A stretch of 64,000 nt of DNA from Megascapheus bottae (taxonomy: Eukaryota; Chordata; Mammalia; Rodentia; Geomyidae), in the NCBI GenBank assembly GCA_024803745.1, contig JANJXV010000002.1, forward strand, positions 37,097,001 to 37,161,000, in the 5' to 3' direction. Both the position numbers and the translations under genes were made by a program. Of the stretch, positions 25,450 to 37,740 are shown in pieces. Each line of letters starts with the position of its first letter. Positions within the stretch are counted from its first letter, which is position 1. The notes under the pieces were generated by a model. It had not been told where the DNA came from and made no database searches. It worked only from the letters and a program-made list of their open reading frames with translations.

Positions 25450-26104
25450 ATACTTGAGATTTCTGAAAGTGCCCAACTTTTTAAAATCTATTGGGAAAGA
25501 ATATTCAGATATTAGAAATTCAGAGCATCAGGTCAAATACATGGCAAGCAATATCATTAATAGAGGAGGATCAAATACTACAGGGGTATTTTCTGTCAAA
25601 ATTCATCTGCCTGATGGTGAGTTACTGGGACCATAGCCTGCTGTGTTATCATTAACACCTTCTCCAGTAACTTGACAGAAACAGAAAAGTAAGAGAAATC
25701 AATCTGAATACCCAGTGTAGGGCTATCCTGGAGTCGGGATGTGGGTTTAGCACAGATCGAAGTGAAAATGAGTTTATGATTTGGGTGACAACTGGAACCT
25801 GTGGAAATTGAAGGGCAGGTAGTAGAAAATGAGGAACAAGGACAGTTTTTTTAATGGGTAATAATTTAGCTGAATAACAGCAGCTAGGACACATGCCATT
25901 AAAACACATACTATTTTAATATGACTGCCAATTTGTTACAAGTTAAGCCAGAAATACCTACTCAGACTTCCTTTGACAGAAATAAAATCATATGTATTCC
26001 TCATTTTTCTCCTGTAAAATCCTCTCCTGTGCATAGGAGTTCCAACAGTAGGAGAGACAGCTAGTGGTGATATGCGCCAAAAGTGAAGTTACATGGTTCC
26101 TACA
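25450..26104. other. Unique sequence
   Basis: No gene or repeat recognised. Confidence 0.4.
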
Positions 26105-26390
26105 TATCCAAAAGAAAATCATACAGTATGATCAAACAGGATTCATTCCAAGGATGCAAAGCTGGTTCAATATATGCAAGTCAATTGATGTAATCCAACA
26201 CATCAACAGGAGCAAGGACAAGAACCACACAATGATCCAATAGATGAAGAAAAGGCATTTGATAAGATCCAACACCCCTTTGTGATAAAAAGCACTGGAG
26301 AAACTAGGAATCCATGGACATTCCTGAACTGTGTATAATAATTGCACAGCCAGCTTTATACTTAATGGTGAAAAGTTAAAACCTAAGTTT
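26105..26390 (+). mobile_element. LINE-1 fragment, reverse transcriptase region of ORF2, sense
   Basis: Broken sense-strand coding with the RT-domain stretch that reads roughly [13 protein letters not shown]...EEKAFDKIQHPF. Several stops and frameshifts; no 3' end or tail seen. Confidence 0.82.
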
Positions 26391-26890
26391 GCATAAGCAT
26401 TATTCCTGATATGGTCCTGTGTGTTTGGAGTTGTGTCTGACATGATCTGTTCATGCCTTTTTTTCTATGTCCTTTCCATGGGCAGCCAACGTAAGTGCTC
26501 TAAAAATAGGGACACCTTGACACCTGGCATCTGCCAGGCCTGGAGAGAACGGTACTAATTATGGTTGCAAGCAAAGTGCTCAAGTGAAGCTAGAAACTAT
26601 CTCGGTTTTGATTTACCTTGTGAACTCAGATCTTAAAGGCTTACAAGGTAACTGCAGAAGGTCATATTCTCTATTTGCTTGCTTTGAGGTTCAAGGGCCA
26701 AAGCCCCAAGGGAATCATCACAGACAGGAGAAGAATCCCATTCTCTCTAAGCTCTTCAGAGAAGGCCATCTTACCCTTCAATCATTCACCTCAGTGCACA
26801 GAAAGCTTGGTTGCTGTTCATTCGGTTGAACCACATTCCTTAGGTAGTGGTTGTGTTGTCCCTGAATATAAGAAGTGTGAGGAAGAAAAA
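26391..26890. other. Unique sequence
   Basis: No gene or repeat recognised. Confidence 0.4.
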
Positions 26891-27196
26891 TAGACTTCTT
26901 TCTTCTTTTCTTTTTTCCATATATTTTTATTGTAATTGATAGAAAGGTTACATTATATTCATCAGGTAGAAGGTGCATTACTTCACATACATTGATACCC
27001 TTTCTCATGTCTTGGTCCCCTTCCCTTCCCTTCCCCCACCTCCACCCCTCATCTTGTTTTCCTCCCTTCCCTATCTAATTTCAAATAACCAAATGTGCAT
27101 ATATCCAATATAACAGATAACAAGATGAAATACTGTAACAATATGAGATAACCAAGGGACAGCAAGAAAGATGAGATAGTACTAGACTTCTTTCTT
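26891..27196 (-). mobile_element. Short LINE-1 3' end, antisense, with target-site duplication
   Basis: Only about 280 bp of 3' UTR. The duplication tagacttctttctt is exact at 26891-26904 and 27183-27196. Poly(T) lies at its left end. Confidence 0.93.
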
Positions 27197-28039
27197 TTAT
27201 CATTGATGTTGGCATTGTTCGGGGTACTACTCCCACTTGTGTTGGCTCCCTTGTGTAGTCTGTAACCACATACTAAATGGCTAAATGGAGACTACCTGAG
27301 GTTGCTTACCCCATGAGATATGGATCTTTCCATCCCAGCTCCTTAATTCTTCTTTCTTTGTCAGCAGAACAACTGTAATCTTTGCTTTTAGACCCAATAA
27401 GGAAATTGGGTGCTAGATGGCAGAAGTGATATGTGATGCCTGCTTTCATGATACTCTACATGACTTCCCACAGTTTGTGATATCTGTTTGGCAGAGAGAA
27501 TTCAAAGTACTTGAGTGGTTAACTGGAGAGACTGTCTTCCAAACACACTTGGGTTTGCATTCTATTTCTTCCATGTTACAACCCTTGCAACAAGGGTCAG
27601 CTTTCTCACTCTACTATGAAGTAAGAATGTCAGGTTTCATTCTGATGAAACACATATAAAGTGCTTAACATAGTTCCTGGAGCAATGTAAGCAGTTACAC
27701 ATTCTTCCTTTTATGAGTTCTTTGCCTTCGATTGTTTTGTTTTAACTGACTATTCATATATGTGTTGGGTTAGAACCCTCAGTGAATGGAGCTGCCCAGG
27801 GAAGAAAAGAAACGGGGAGACTGAGGCTGTTGATGGGATTCTTTGTAAGTGGTCCTCAATCTTAGTGACATTTCGAAGACATTTTCATTATACTGACAGA
27901 CAGAGGTCTTTGTGTCTGTTCACACTTCTGGCTGTGCCATGACTATCCAGTGTCATCTATTATGAACGAATCATAAGCCAGTTACGAAGTAGAACAGGCC
28001 AAGGGGACATTAGACGTGATCCTTGCTTTCAACAAAAGC
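27197..28039. other. Unique sequence with a MIR trace
   Basis: 27600-27690 carries the 'aaagtgcttaacatagttcc' signature of MIR 3' ends (sense). No gene seen. Confidence 0.4.
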
Positions 28040-28181
28040 TTGATATAGTTACATACATAAGGTACTGAGCACATTTCTTGTCAACCATTGTTACCCCCTC
28101 TCATGTTATTCTGCCAATTTCCTTCCCCCAACTATCCCTTCCAAGTTGTAAACTTCACTCCCATCATACTGTCTTTCTTTC

Positions 28182-28362
28182 TTTCTTTTTTTTTTTTTTT
28201 TTGCCAGTCCTGGGCTTGAGCTCAGGGCCTGAGCACTGTCCTTGGACTTTCTCAAGGCTAGAGCTTTACCACTTGAGCCTTAGCACCACTTCTGGCTTTT
28301 TTCTATGTATGTCGTACCGAGGAATTGAACCCAGGTCTTCATGCATGCTAGGCATGCATTAG
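28182..28362 (-). mobile_element. SINE type A inserted in LINE-1, antisense
   Basis: Poly(T) then a complete dimer in complement. Low divergence, so probably a fairly young copy. Confidence 0.92.
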
Positions 28363-28525
28363 TTCACACTTTGTCCTTTGTCTCACCGTTTTGGTGTTTC
28401 CTTTCCCTTTCCTAATTCACATAAACATATACACCAGGTACCAAGACCAGATACAGTGACAACAGGGGATAAACCATAGGGAAAAAAAATGAAAGAATTT
28501 CACACAATACCTCACCAAATCACAA

Positions 28526-28527
<2 letters not shown>

Positions 28528-28563
<36 letters not shown>

Positions 28564-28604
28564 ACACACACACACTCACACACACACACACACACACACA
28601 CACA
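28528..28604. repeat. (CA)n microsatellite with two interruptions
   Basis: CA dinucleotides broken twice by TCA. It lies within the L1 3' UTR remnant and not at a SINE tail. Confidence 0.97.
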
Positions 28605-28873
28605 ATGACTTCTTGTTTCCCTGTCTTAGAATTCATTTCATCATCTTGTATCATCCTGACAATAAAATTAAAAAAAAGAAAAAGAGCAACTATTTCATGA
28701 ATTGAAAGTAAAATTAAAGATTCCACCTTTCAAAAAAGAATTAAGGATTCCAAAGTAGTACCAGAAAGTAAGATACTCAACATGGACATGGGTGTAGTTT
28801 ATGGAATTGAAATTCAGTAAAGTTTCTGAAATGGAAATAGTAAGAAAAAAAGCTTGCTATATTAAGTAGAATC

Positions 28874-28965
28874 ATATGGAGTTGCTATTTTATCAGGCAA
28901 AAATCTCATTGCTATTAGAATATGGAATTGCTATTTTATCAGTCATAAATCTTACAAAAATTCAC
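28874..28965 (+). repeat. Imperfect 46-bp tandem duplication
   Basis: The phrase atatgga[g/a]ttgctattttatcag occurs at 28874 and again at 28920, with related text after each. Confidence 0.75.
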
Positions 28966-29275
28966 GAGATTTAACCTAGCATTTAGATATAATGTATATA
29001 TGAAAAAATCAGCAACACTGAAGAAAACCCGAACTATTTCCTAAATAAGTACTGACAATAAATTCCAGGAAATGACTACTTAATACATTTTGAACAATAC
29101 AGAAAGGTTTATATAGAACTTGATTTCAACTGAGCCCCCTAAAACTGGGACCCCTTCTCTTTGCTCCTTTTAAAGCCTTTGTTCTAAATGAGAAAAACAC
29201 CTGTTTTGTTGAGGCAGGAGCTGAATGCAGTCATATAAATGGAAGTGGATAGGAATGAATGACATACCCATATCT

Positions 29276-29399
29276 TTTTGTTCTGGACATAGGTTTTGGT
29301 TCCAATTGCATATAATAAGAATGCAAATGCTACATAATTTTGTTCTGGACATAGGTTTTGGTTCCAATTGCATATAATAAGAATGCAAATGCTACATAA
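29276..29399 (+). repeat. Perfect 62-bp tandem duplication
   Basis: Two essentially identical units of 62 bp, starting at 29276 and 29338. Each contains the POU octamer ATGCAAAT. The absence of mismatches implies a recent event. Confidence 0.95.
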
Positions 29400-29470
29400 A
29401 TGTTGGTATTGACCTTTGAGAATGACCTCAAGACTGCCCCCAAACATTTGTCTCTCAGGCAATTGAAAAT

Positions 29471-29485
29471 TAATTATATATACAT

Positions 29486-29518
<33 letters not shown>

Positions 29519-29540
29519 CATATACATATACATATACATG
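29471..29540. repeat. (TATACA)n tract
   Basis: TATACA/CATATA units following an ATTATATATA lead-in. Confidence 0.9.
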
Positions 29541-30744
29541 CAATAACATTTTAGGAAGTGAAAAAGACTGTATAACAAGAGAAGATAAGGAAGGAAGTGG
29601 ACTTTTGCTAGAAGTACTGAATTCAGCAAGAACAAGCCATACAAAGATTTTGAGGAGTCTTCCAGGCAGAGGAAATGAAACTACACCTAATCTCAAGGTG
29701 GAAAAGATCTTGGCTGGTTTCAACTATATCAATATATCTAGAAAATCTCAAAACTATCAGTAAAGCTGGGTGACCTGATTGTTTTGAATGTTGTATTGAA
29801 AAAAGGTCCAGGATGGTAAGAAATTATGGAGAAAGATGGCTAAGAGGCTACTGAAGTCATGGAGGCAAGAAATAATCCTGGCTTAAACTAGAGCAATAGT
29901 AGTTTTCTAAAAGTCTCTATTGTTTTTAATTTATTGCAGATGATTCAATGCAGTTATTACTAAGGTAAATCCAATTATATTATAGGGAGCAAGAAAGTGG
30001 AATGAACCCTTGAGTTTTTCCCTGAGCAACTTCATGAACGTAATGCCACTTACAGAGATCAAGTGAAGAGGTTTATTAATCTTATCATTTGGGAGAGTGA
30101 AAAATCCATAATATTTTGATCTTATCTGATAATCTCTGATGAGGGCCTTCTGAGGACATCAAAACATGGCAAGTGCCTTTCCATGCCAGCAGTATATGCA
30201 CCATGACAAGTGATACATGAAAAAAAGGTTCACATGGCAGGGAAGAAGAACAGGAAAAGACTAAGCTATCTGTTAATAACAATCCATTCAGGGCAATGAA
30301 TCCAGTCCTACCAGCAATGCTTTCTAAGGCTGGAGCTCCTATGAATGAATGACCTTCCTCTAAGTTCCACTCTGCTTAGGATCACAACACCTCAATACTG
30401 TCACACTGGGACCAAGCTTCCAATGCATGAACCTTTGGAAAATACACCATGGCAGTTTGGATTGACACATTTCTTTTGATATCCAAAGAATTATGTAAGT
30501 ATAGCTCACATTGCATCCCATTGTCAGTGGCACTTATGGTATCATGCAATTTTGTATCTTTCCAAAGCCAGAGACTGATTAACAGAGAATTTCACTTACA
30601 TACCAAACCCAGAGAATGTGTTCTCCTATGATGCCACTTTGCTGAGTGATTTCCTTTGGCATGCCACATCATCAACTTCAAACCAAATATTTCATCCATT
30701 TAATGTATTAGTGATCTAGAGCTGTTACCTCTCAGCTGTTTAGA
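29541..30744. other. Unique sequence
   Basis: No gene or repeat recognised. Confidence 0.4.
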
Positions 30745-30926
30745 CTGTGGTTCTTATAATACAAATTCACAAATGCACAAAGACCCAGGTTCAAGTCCTC
30801 AGTACCACATACATAGAAAAAGCAGAAGTAGTGCTGTGGCTCAAGTGGTAGAGCTCTAGCCTTGATAAAGCCCAAGGATAATGCTCAGGATCTGAGTTCA
30901 AATCCCAGGACTGGCAAAAAAAAAGA
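30745..30926 (+). mobile_element. SINE type A, sense, 5' part degraded
   Basis: Begins in the first unit's B box (ggttcaagtcctcagtacca). Second unit complete with 'ctcaagtggtagagctctag' and a poly(A) tail. Confidence 0.88.
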
Positions 30927-30959
30927 GAATCCTTAGAAATTTGGCCCATTTAAAAAAAT

Positions 30960-31163
30960 CATCTGAAACTCAGTGCCTATGGCCCATACCTGTAATTCTA
31001 TCTACTCAAGAAGCTGGGATCTAATGATGAAGGTTCAAAGCCACCCATACAGGAAAGAATCTGAGACTCTTATCTCTTATTAACCACTAAAAAGTTACAA
31101 AGTTGAACTGTGGTTCAAGTAGTAGGGCTCTAGCTTTGAACAAAATAGCTAAGGGATAGTACC

Positions 31164-31167
<4 letters not shown>
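30960..31167 (+). mobile_element. SINE type B, sense
   Basis: Head 'cctgtaattctatctactca', linker 'gagactcttatctcttatta', second half 'gtggttcaagtagtagggct'. The 3' end runs into (CA)n. Confidence 0.88.

Positions 31168-31214
<47 letters not shown>
31168..31214. repeat. (CA)n microsatellite on a SINE tail
   Basis: About 23 CA units replacing the expected A-rich tail of the SINE at 30960-31167. Confidence 0.97.
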
Positions 31215-31215
<1 letters not shown>

Positions 31216-31575
31216 CCTGCCATCTTCCTCAGTACCCTTTAATATCAGTTTTAGTTTTGTGAAGGTTAATATCAGCCACAAGCTCACAAAACAAGCTGAT
31301 GCTGAGTGACATTGAGGGAAACCATTATACCCTTCAGCTTCTTCTCCATAGACAATAGTACAAAGAGCAAGCGCAGGTCTTCCTGACTCTGGAGGGAGGG
31401 AGTGATATCTTTCATGTCCTTCATTCTCTTGGATAGTGAAAGACCATCCCAGAAAAGCTGACACACTACATTTCCTCTGAATACATCCCACTATACTTCT
31501 GTCACTCAACACTCCTGAAGTATGTCACCCAGGACCTTTAAGATACGAGTATTAGAACAGATGCTTCTGTCATTT

Positions 31576-31897
31576 AGAAAATAGTTTCACACAAAAGCCA
31601 TATATGGAGTGATTGCTGTCCTTAATGTATTATGTTATCTCTCATCTCTTTTGCTATTCCTTGTTTATCTCATATTGTTACAGTATTTTACCTTGTCATC
31701 TGATATATTGTATATATGCTTATTTGGTTATTTGAAATAGGATAGGGAAGTGGGAAAAACAAGATGAGGGGTGGGGGTGGGGGAAGGGAAATGGGGACCA
31801 GGACATGAGAAAGGGTATCAATGTTTCTATCTGGTGAATATAATATAACCCTTCTAATAATTACAATAAAATTTATGAAAAAAAGAAAATAGTTTCA
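31576..31897 (+). mobile_element. Short LINE-1 3' end, sense, with target-site duplication
   Basis: About 290 bp of the common L1 3' UTR, in sense orientation with an A-rich end. The duplication agaaaatagtttca is exact at 31576-31589 and 31884-31897. Confidence 0.93.
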
Positions 31898-33427
31898 AAC
31901 ACTTGGGGAAGAAAAAGGGCAAGGAGGCACTTCTCCTGGATGCGCCAGGCTTTCATCTATCATTCCTTTTACATCAGGTCTACACTTCCTTTTACTTATT
32001 TATTTTTTCACACTCAAGGTTGGTATTTACTCCCTTGAGCCACATCTCCACTTCCTCTGGTGTGGAAAACAGGGAGAAGCCCATAGACTTTCTGACCTAT
32101 CACAGGCCTACAGTAAATTCTGCTGAATGAATGGCTATTTTTTAAACACTCTAGATATGTTGTGGCAGGTTCTCATTATATGATCTGAAGTATATAAATT
32201 CACTCCTGGAGTGGCTGAGAAGCCCTTATCTCTCTTATACATATTCCAAAGTTCACAAATGCCCACTCAAAAGGTCTCCATCTCTTTTATGTCATCTCTT
32301 CTCCATCTTTTCTTCTCTTTCCCTCTCTCTCTTCCTCTGTGTTTGTCTTCTTTACTTCTCTGCAGGATGTTTGCAAATCAGCTGATTAATGACAGAGAGT
32401 GTAACTATGATATATCATACAGGACAATGTTCTCTCTTTTTCTGGGTTCTCTGAGTGAATTCTATTCTCCCTCTCTAGAAGCCAGCTTTGTACCAAAGAT
32501 TTTTTAATACATAGAAATTCTGACCAAACTAATTTCCTGTGTCTTACACAGGAAACATTTTATTTGGGAGGCAATTGTTTTTTAAAATAAATTCCTAAGA
32601 ATGTGATTTTTCTCTTCACTATTATAAATGTGGTTATAGTGTCCCAGTGGGAAAAAAAGTTTCTCAAGTTGGAAAGGGAATTTAAAAGTATTGATTCTAG
32701 CCAGATAGAAGGAAAAATGAAAAGTTTAATTTTATTTTACCATCAACTTCCAATGTTGTAATTGTCTTATTTTGTTTTACTTTTTCTTGTGTTTTACCAA
32801 TTAATACAAGAAGTAGATATCACCATCTTCAAATTAAAGAGGAATAAACAAAGACACAGGAGGCTGGTGACATTAATTTGCTCAAAGATTCATAAATAAA
32901 CTATTCAGGGTAGGGTTCAAGTTGCAAGTTTCCTGTGTCCAAATACAAGGGGGTCTTACCCATCCATCAGATTGAAAAACTGGCAGTACCCTAATTTTTT
33001 GTCTTGGAGCTGTAGTCTGAACATTGTGTTTGATGTTTGATGGCTTACTATGGAGTTGCTAAATTTTGAAGTACTATTTTGTCTGACAATAATTATATAT
33101 TCACATCAAAGCAGTTCAGAACTAAAAAGAAGTGAGATAAAATATATAGATGTTGTGTATACACAGTGCACATGTCTGATATATTATGACACTTGTGACA
33201 AGGAATGAGAAACAACTGGGATACAGGGCTTGCATATTTACAAAGGAGAAGGCCCCAGTAGTTCTGTTGCATTTCCCCATGTTTTTGTCTCACACCCAAA
33301 GCATCTACCTAAAATAACTCAGAATCAAATGAAAACATAGGAGATTATGTTCTTCTTTAATTATAAAATTTTCTCTAGTTATCCTCCCCACAAATCTTCC
33401 ACTACTCTCAACATTCCCTGCCAGCCA
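31898..33427. other. Unique sequence with an antisense MIR
   Basis: 32800-32945 fits MIR in antisense (aaagaggaataaacaaagacacaggagg...ggttcaagttgc). No gene seen elsewhere. Confidence 0.5.
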
Positions 33428-33595
33428 GAGCAAAAAAGTCTGTGAGACTCTTATCTCCAATTATTCACTGAGAAAGCCAGAAGTGGAGCTGTGGCTCAAG
33501 TGATAGAGTTCTAACCTTAGGCAAAGGAAGCTCAGGGACAGTGACCAGTCCCTTAGTTCAAGCCGTAAGACTGATACACACAAAAAAATATGTGT
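33428..33595 (+). mobile_element. SINE type B, 5'-truncated, sense
   Basis: Starts at the linker 'gagactcttatctccaatta' and runs through the second half to an ACACAC/A-rich tail. A type A SINE follows immediately. Confidence 0.85.
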
Positions 33596-33596
33596 T

Positions 33597-33780
33597 TGAG
33601 CTGGTGGTTTAGCCTAGTGGTAGAGTGCTTGCCTAGCATGCAAGAAAACCTGAGTTCAATTCCTCGGTACCACATACATAGCAAAAAGCCATAAATGGTT
33701 CTGAGGCTCAGCAGTAGAGCTTTTGCCTTGAGAAGCCCAAGGACAGTGCCCAGGCCCTGAGTTCAAGGCATAGGACTGGA
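33597..33780 (+). mobile_element. SINE type A, sense
   Basis: First unit 'cctagtggtagagtgcttgc' and 'gagttcaattcctcggtacc'. Second unit ends 'ccctgagttcaaggcatagg' and leads straight into (TA)n. Confidence 0.9.
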
Positions 33781-33821
33781 TATATATATATATGTATATA
33801 TACATATATATATATATTCGT
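33781..33821. repeat. (TA)n microsatellite on a SINE tail
   Basis: TA run interrupted by TG and CA steps, abutting the SINE at 33597-33780. Confidence 0.93.
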
Positions 33822-35914
33822 TTAACATCTGAGTTTTGAGAAGTATAAACATAACGCCCATACAATTGTCACTTACACAATGCTACAAACATAAACACTG
33901 CCTCTATGTATGTCCTTCCTATTTCTATTTTAATATTGAAGTATAATAGGTGGGAAAATGTGCAAATATTTAATACATGGACCTTGATATCTATTCTAGT
34001 AGGATACAGAATATCCTACTATGTGAATTTTTTCATGTGTAAAATAAATGGTACAAAATAAAATGTCTTATTCTTTTCTCCTCCTCAAAATTTTACTGTG
34101 ATGATTGCAATCTAGTGACTGAGGAAGTCATTTGAATTCTCTTAATGCTTCTTCATTTGTAAATTGGGATAATACTAATACCAAAAGTGTTTAAACAGAA
34201 TTTTAAAAAGAGATGATGAATGTAAGTTGTTGGCATAGGGTCCATCTCAGTAAGTGTTAAATTCATTACCATTTCTTGATCCTAGAACACAAAATTGTCA
34301 AGGGCAAGTTACAGCCTCTATTTCAGACCTGGAAGCCCAGAAAGTATCTTAACTATTTGCTGGTTTTTATCAGTATTCATACTAGAATTCTACCTCTTTA
34401 GTCCCGAGAAAGGTAATGCTCTTTTCATGTTCCTACTCAATCAAGACTGCTAGTTCTATGAGGTGGCATGATAATGAAATGAAAGACCACAGGTATCTCT
34501 CCTTTGAAACCCATAGGATACAGGAAGTCTTGATGTGTATGCTTACACCCAACAAAACAGTATTCAGAAAACCAATTCATGTCCTGATACCATTTCTTCT
34601 AGTAGATGTCAATCTATTGTTCTTAAGTAAGTCAGCTTGGTTGATTCTACTGGTAAGATACATTTGAAAAGAACTCCAGTAGTCTTCCATTGCCAATAAG
34701 ATAAAGTCGTTGGCTTTTATAAGGCACATTAATGTGTGGCTCCCATAGAGGAATTATAGTGCAATAGTTTGTTTGGATTACTACCAACCAATCATCCAAG
34801 GATAATTTCAAGCAGCTCAAACCAGCAGTATTAAATGAAGAGAATACAAATTCCCAGGCATAACACTTTTTCCCCCTTCTTTCTTCCTTTGGTTCTCCTG
34901 AGACCCCCTGCCCCAGAACATAACATCACTCTGAGGTTCCTCCTGTCCTCACTTTGTAAAGTCAGTTTTGCATGGTCCAAGAACAGTCCAAGGCCTCACT
35001 GATTTCAGCAAGGGAAGATTTTAATGGTTTATCAAAAATCTCCAGGGGTAAAGAAAATAAAAACAATGTGAAATACATAACTTAAACAATATCTTGGCAT
35101 AGCAAGGCCAAAATTAAAGTAAATAAAATGAACTGTGGGATAAATTACAGATGTGATAATGAAATATAGCTGAGGAAAGCTTGGAATTGGAAGTCTAAAA
35201 TTTTCATTCTAATTTTCATGAGTTTTTAAAACATCTGCTTTAAAAAGCGATTTGAAATCCTTGATTCTCTACTTGATCTCTTTTACTGAGAAGGAACCAA
35301 GTATTTTACACTTAGAGGAAAGAGAGAGAGCGGTGCAAATAATGCTTTTGGCTGCTTTGATCTCTGGAACCTTCCTGACAGAAGCACCTTCACTTTTAAA
35401 TGGATGCATGAATGGTTCTCAAGTTTTCTAAATGCAGAGCCAATGCAGTATGGTCTGTCTCAGTTAGTACCCCAGCACAACATTTCTTTGTTCTAAAGTC
35501 TTACCCTTCTACCTACTTTAGATGATTGTAACACCCTTCTTTTGGTGAAAAAAACCAGGTTCTTAGTCTTCAATAATAACATCTCTCCTGCTAGTACTTT
35601 GGTGTTAGCATTTAGATTAATAGAGCCTTTGAGCTACATACATTTCCAATAACTAGAGGGCAGAATGTTTCCCTTGCTTGCCTCTACTTTCTTTGTGACA
35701 CTATTACTTTCATATACATATCAGTTTTTGGAGCATGATCTACTAGGATATTTCATAGATTTAATGGGTTGTATATAATAGTAGATTATTATTTTCACAT
35801 GCTGTGCATTTTCATGAGTTCGGATCAGTGTGCAGGGAGGAAGGACAATAGGAAAGTCTAAAATAGCAAAGATTGAGTGCATGTCATGTGTGGTATCAAT
35901 AACAGATGGATGAC
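33822..35914. other. Unique sequence with a sense MIR
   Basis: 34115-34262 resembles MIR (gaggaagtcatttgaattctc...tcatttgtaaattgggataa). The remaining 1.9 kb shows no gene or repeat I recognise. Confidence 0.45.
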
Positions 35915-35948
35915 ACTTTATAGTGTGCAAAGTACATTTCATGGATTT

Positions 35949-36302
35949 TCTCATTAATTCCTCAACCATCACATTGAGTTGATGTTATTAATTCTGGATA
36001 TTTTCATAGGAAACTGAGGCTAAGTGTGATTTCAGTGACCTGTCCAAGATCTCATAGCTAAGGCTCAGGCTTTCTGCTCTCCAAACAAATCTTGAACAAG
36101 GAGAACAGAATAGTTAAGGGTATATCCTCTTAACCAGCATTATTCAGTATTAACAACTAAACCAGCTACTTACTAGCTATGTGAAATAAATAAGGCAAAT
36201 TACTTAACTTTATAAACCTTAGTTTCCCATTACAAATTGAGATGAGCCTAGAAATACAATTGTTAAGACAATGTAATTAATGTATGTAAAGTTCTTAGAA
36301 CC
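35949..36302 (+). repeat. Left arm of a large inverted duplication (MIR antisense + MIR sense)
   Basis: Roughly 350 bp whose reverse complement recurs at 37268-37598 at about 85-90% identity by eye. The arm holds an antisense MIR (about 35915-36150) head-to-head with a sense MIR (about 36165-36310). It has a 15-nt insertion near 36157-36171 absent from the other arm. Confidence 0.93.
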
Positions 36303-37267
36303 TGAAACATAGGTAGTATATAAAAAATACTTGTGTATCTGTGTGTACATGTACAAGCACATGCATTCATATATGTGTTTCATGCATGCCTGTTTCATTC
36401 TTGGAAGTCTGTCATACAGAGAGTGTATTTCATTTCCTTTATATAAGAGCTGATTCCTAGTGTCTGCCTGATTATAAATTATATGCAATGTATTTATGAG
36501 TAGATTGAGAGCATGCATCAGACCATCCATTAAACAGCAAGTCTAAAATGTAGAAGAGGAAGAGAAAAAAATACTCTGACCTCTAATGTAATCTTCATTA
36601 AAATGCTGCTCAGATTAAATCCCTACACTTCAGGAGCTGATTGACACATAGCCCTGCAGCTTGCTGAACATAATGTAAGCTGGAATCTTAAATTTTCATG
36701 TAGGAAGGAAGCATTATAATTTTTACAGAGACTTTAGATCAGACACAAAATGAGACCTGAAGTCCGCCTAGTGCATGATGCATAGAACCAGATGGTGTAG
36801 CTTTTGAATTCTTTCCTGGTCAGTTTTACTGGTCAAACTTCAAACTAACTAATGTAAGGAATGTTGCCTGGATGTCTCAAATCAGCCTTGGACAAAGTGA
36901 AGACACAAGTGAAACAGAGAGTTAGAAAATAAAATGATGATAGTATTTGGTTTATAGCTACTAAAAAAAGAGCCCAAAGTGAGACTTGGAAGGTTTTCAG
37001 GTCACACATGCTAAATTCCATCACTTGAATTAGAGATGCCATATTTGACTAATGCATAAAAAATGTGAGAGTCTGCTCTCTGAACAAGCCAGGTGCAACA
37101 TCCCAGAATCCTTTTGGGCTTGTTCAGATAGTTCTCATACACTGGTACAGGGGCAGCTCCCCATTATTCCCAACATTATCCTTCCTTAGCATCTCCATTC
37201 AGGCAAGGCCATCTGACAAAATAACTATCATTCTGCCTCACACGGCAGTGTGGGGTTACAGAAGTAA
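36303..37267. other. Spacer between the inverted arms
   Basis: About 965 bp of unique AT-rich sequence with no gene or recognised repeat. It would be the loop of the hairpin formed by the arms in RNA. Confidence 0.6.
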
Positions 37268-37598
37268 CCTAAGAACTTTACAGACATTAATTACATTCTC
37301 TTAACAATTGTATTTCTAGGTTCATCTCAATTTGTAATGGGAAACTAAGGTACATAAAGTAACTTACCTTATTTATTTCACATAGCTAGAAGTTAATACT
37401 GAGTAATGCTGGTTAAGAGGATATACCCTTAACTATTTTGCTCACCTTGTTCAAGAGTTGTTTGGAGAGCAGAAAGCCTGAGCCTTAGCTATGAGATCTT
37501 GGACAAGTCACTGAAATCACACTTAGCCTTAGTTTCTTATCACAAATTCAGAATTAATAACACCAACCCTACCTGATGGCTGAGGAGTTAATGAGAAA
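37268..37598 (-). repeat. Right arm of the inverted duplication
   Basis: Reverse complement of 35949-36302. The best-preserved part (37420-37510 against 36030-36135) is nearly identical. The sense MIR continues beyond the arm to about 37740, ending 'cacatagtggacacataaat'. Confidence 0.93.
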
Positions 37599-37740
37599 TT
37601 TTTTCGGTTATAAGTTGAGAGTTTAAAGTTATAAAACAGAGTTAATATTATCTTGCAACATGGTTGTGAGGATTCTATGAGGTAATAATTGAGACCATCT
37701 TAGGCACATAGTGGACACATAAATGTTTCTTCTGACTAGG

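Larger units (their letters stand above)
28040..28660 (-). mobile_element. Old LINE-1 3' UTR, antisense, split by a SINE and a microsatellite
   Basis: Text at 28040-28165 and 28365-28520 parallels the L1 3' UTR at 15640-15920 (ccaggtaccaagaccagatacagtgac; ataaaccatagggaa). 28605-28650 continues the same alignment after the (CA)n. Confidence 0.7.

Noticed and set aside
29276..29399. Possible CRISPR-like or satellite array
   Set aside because: Only two adjacent units without spacers; a simple tandem duplication in a vertebrate genome.
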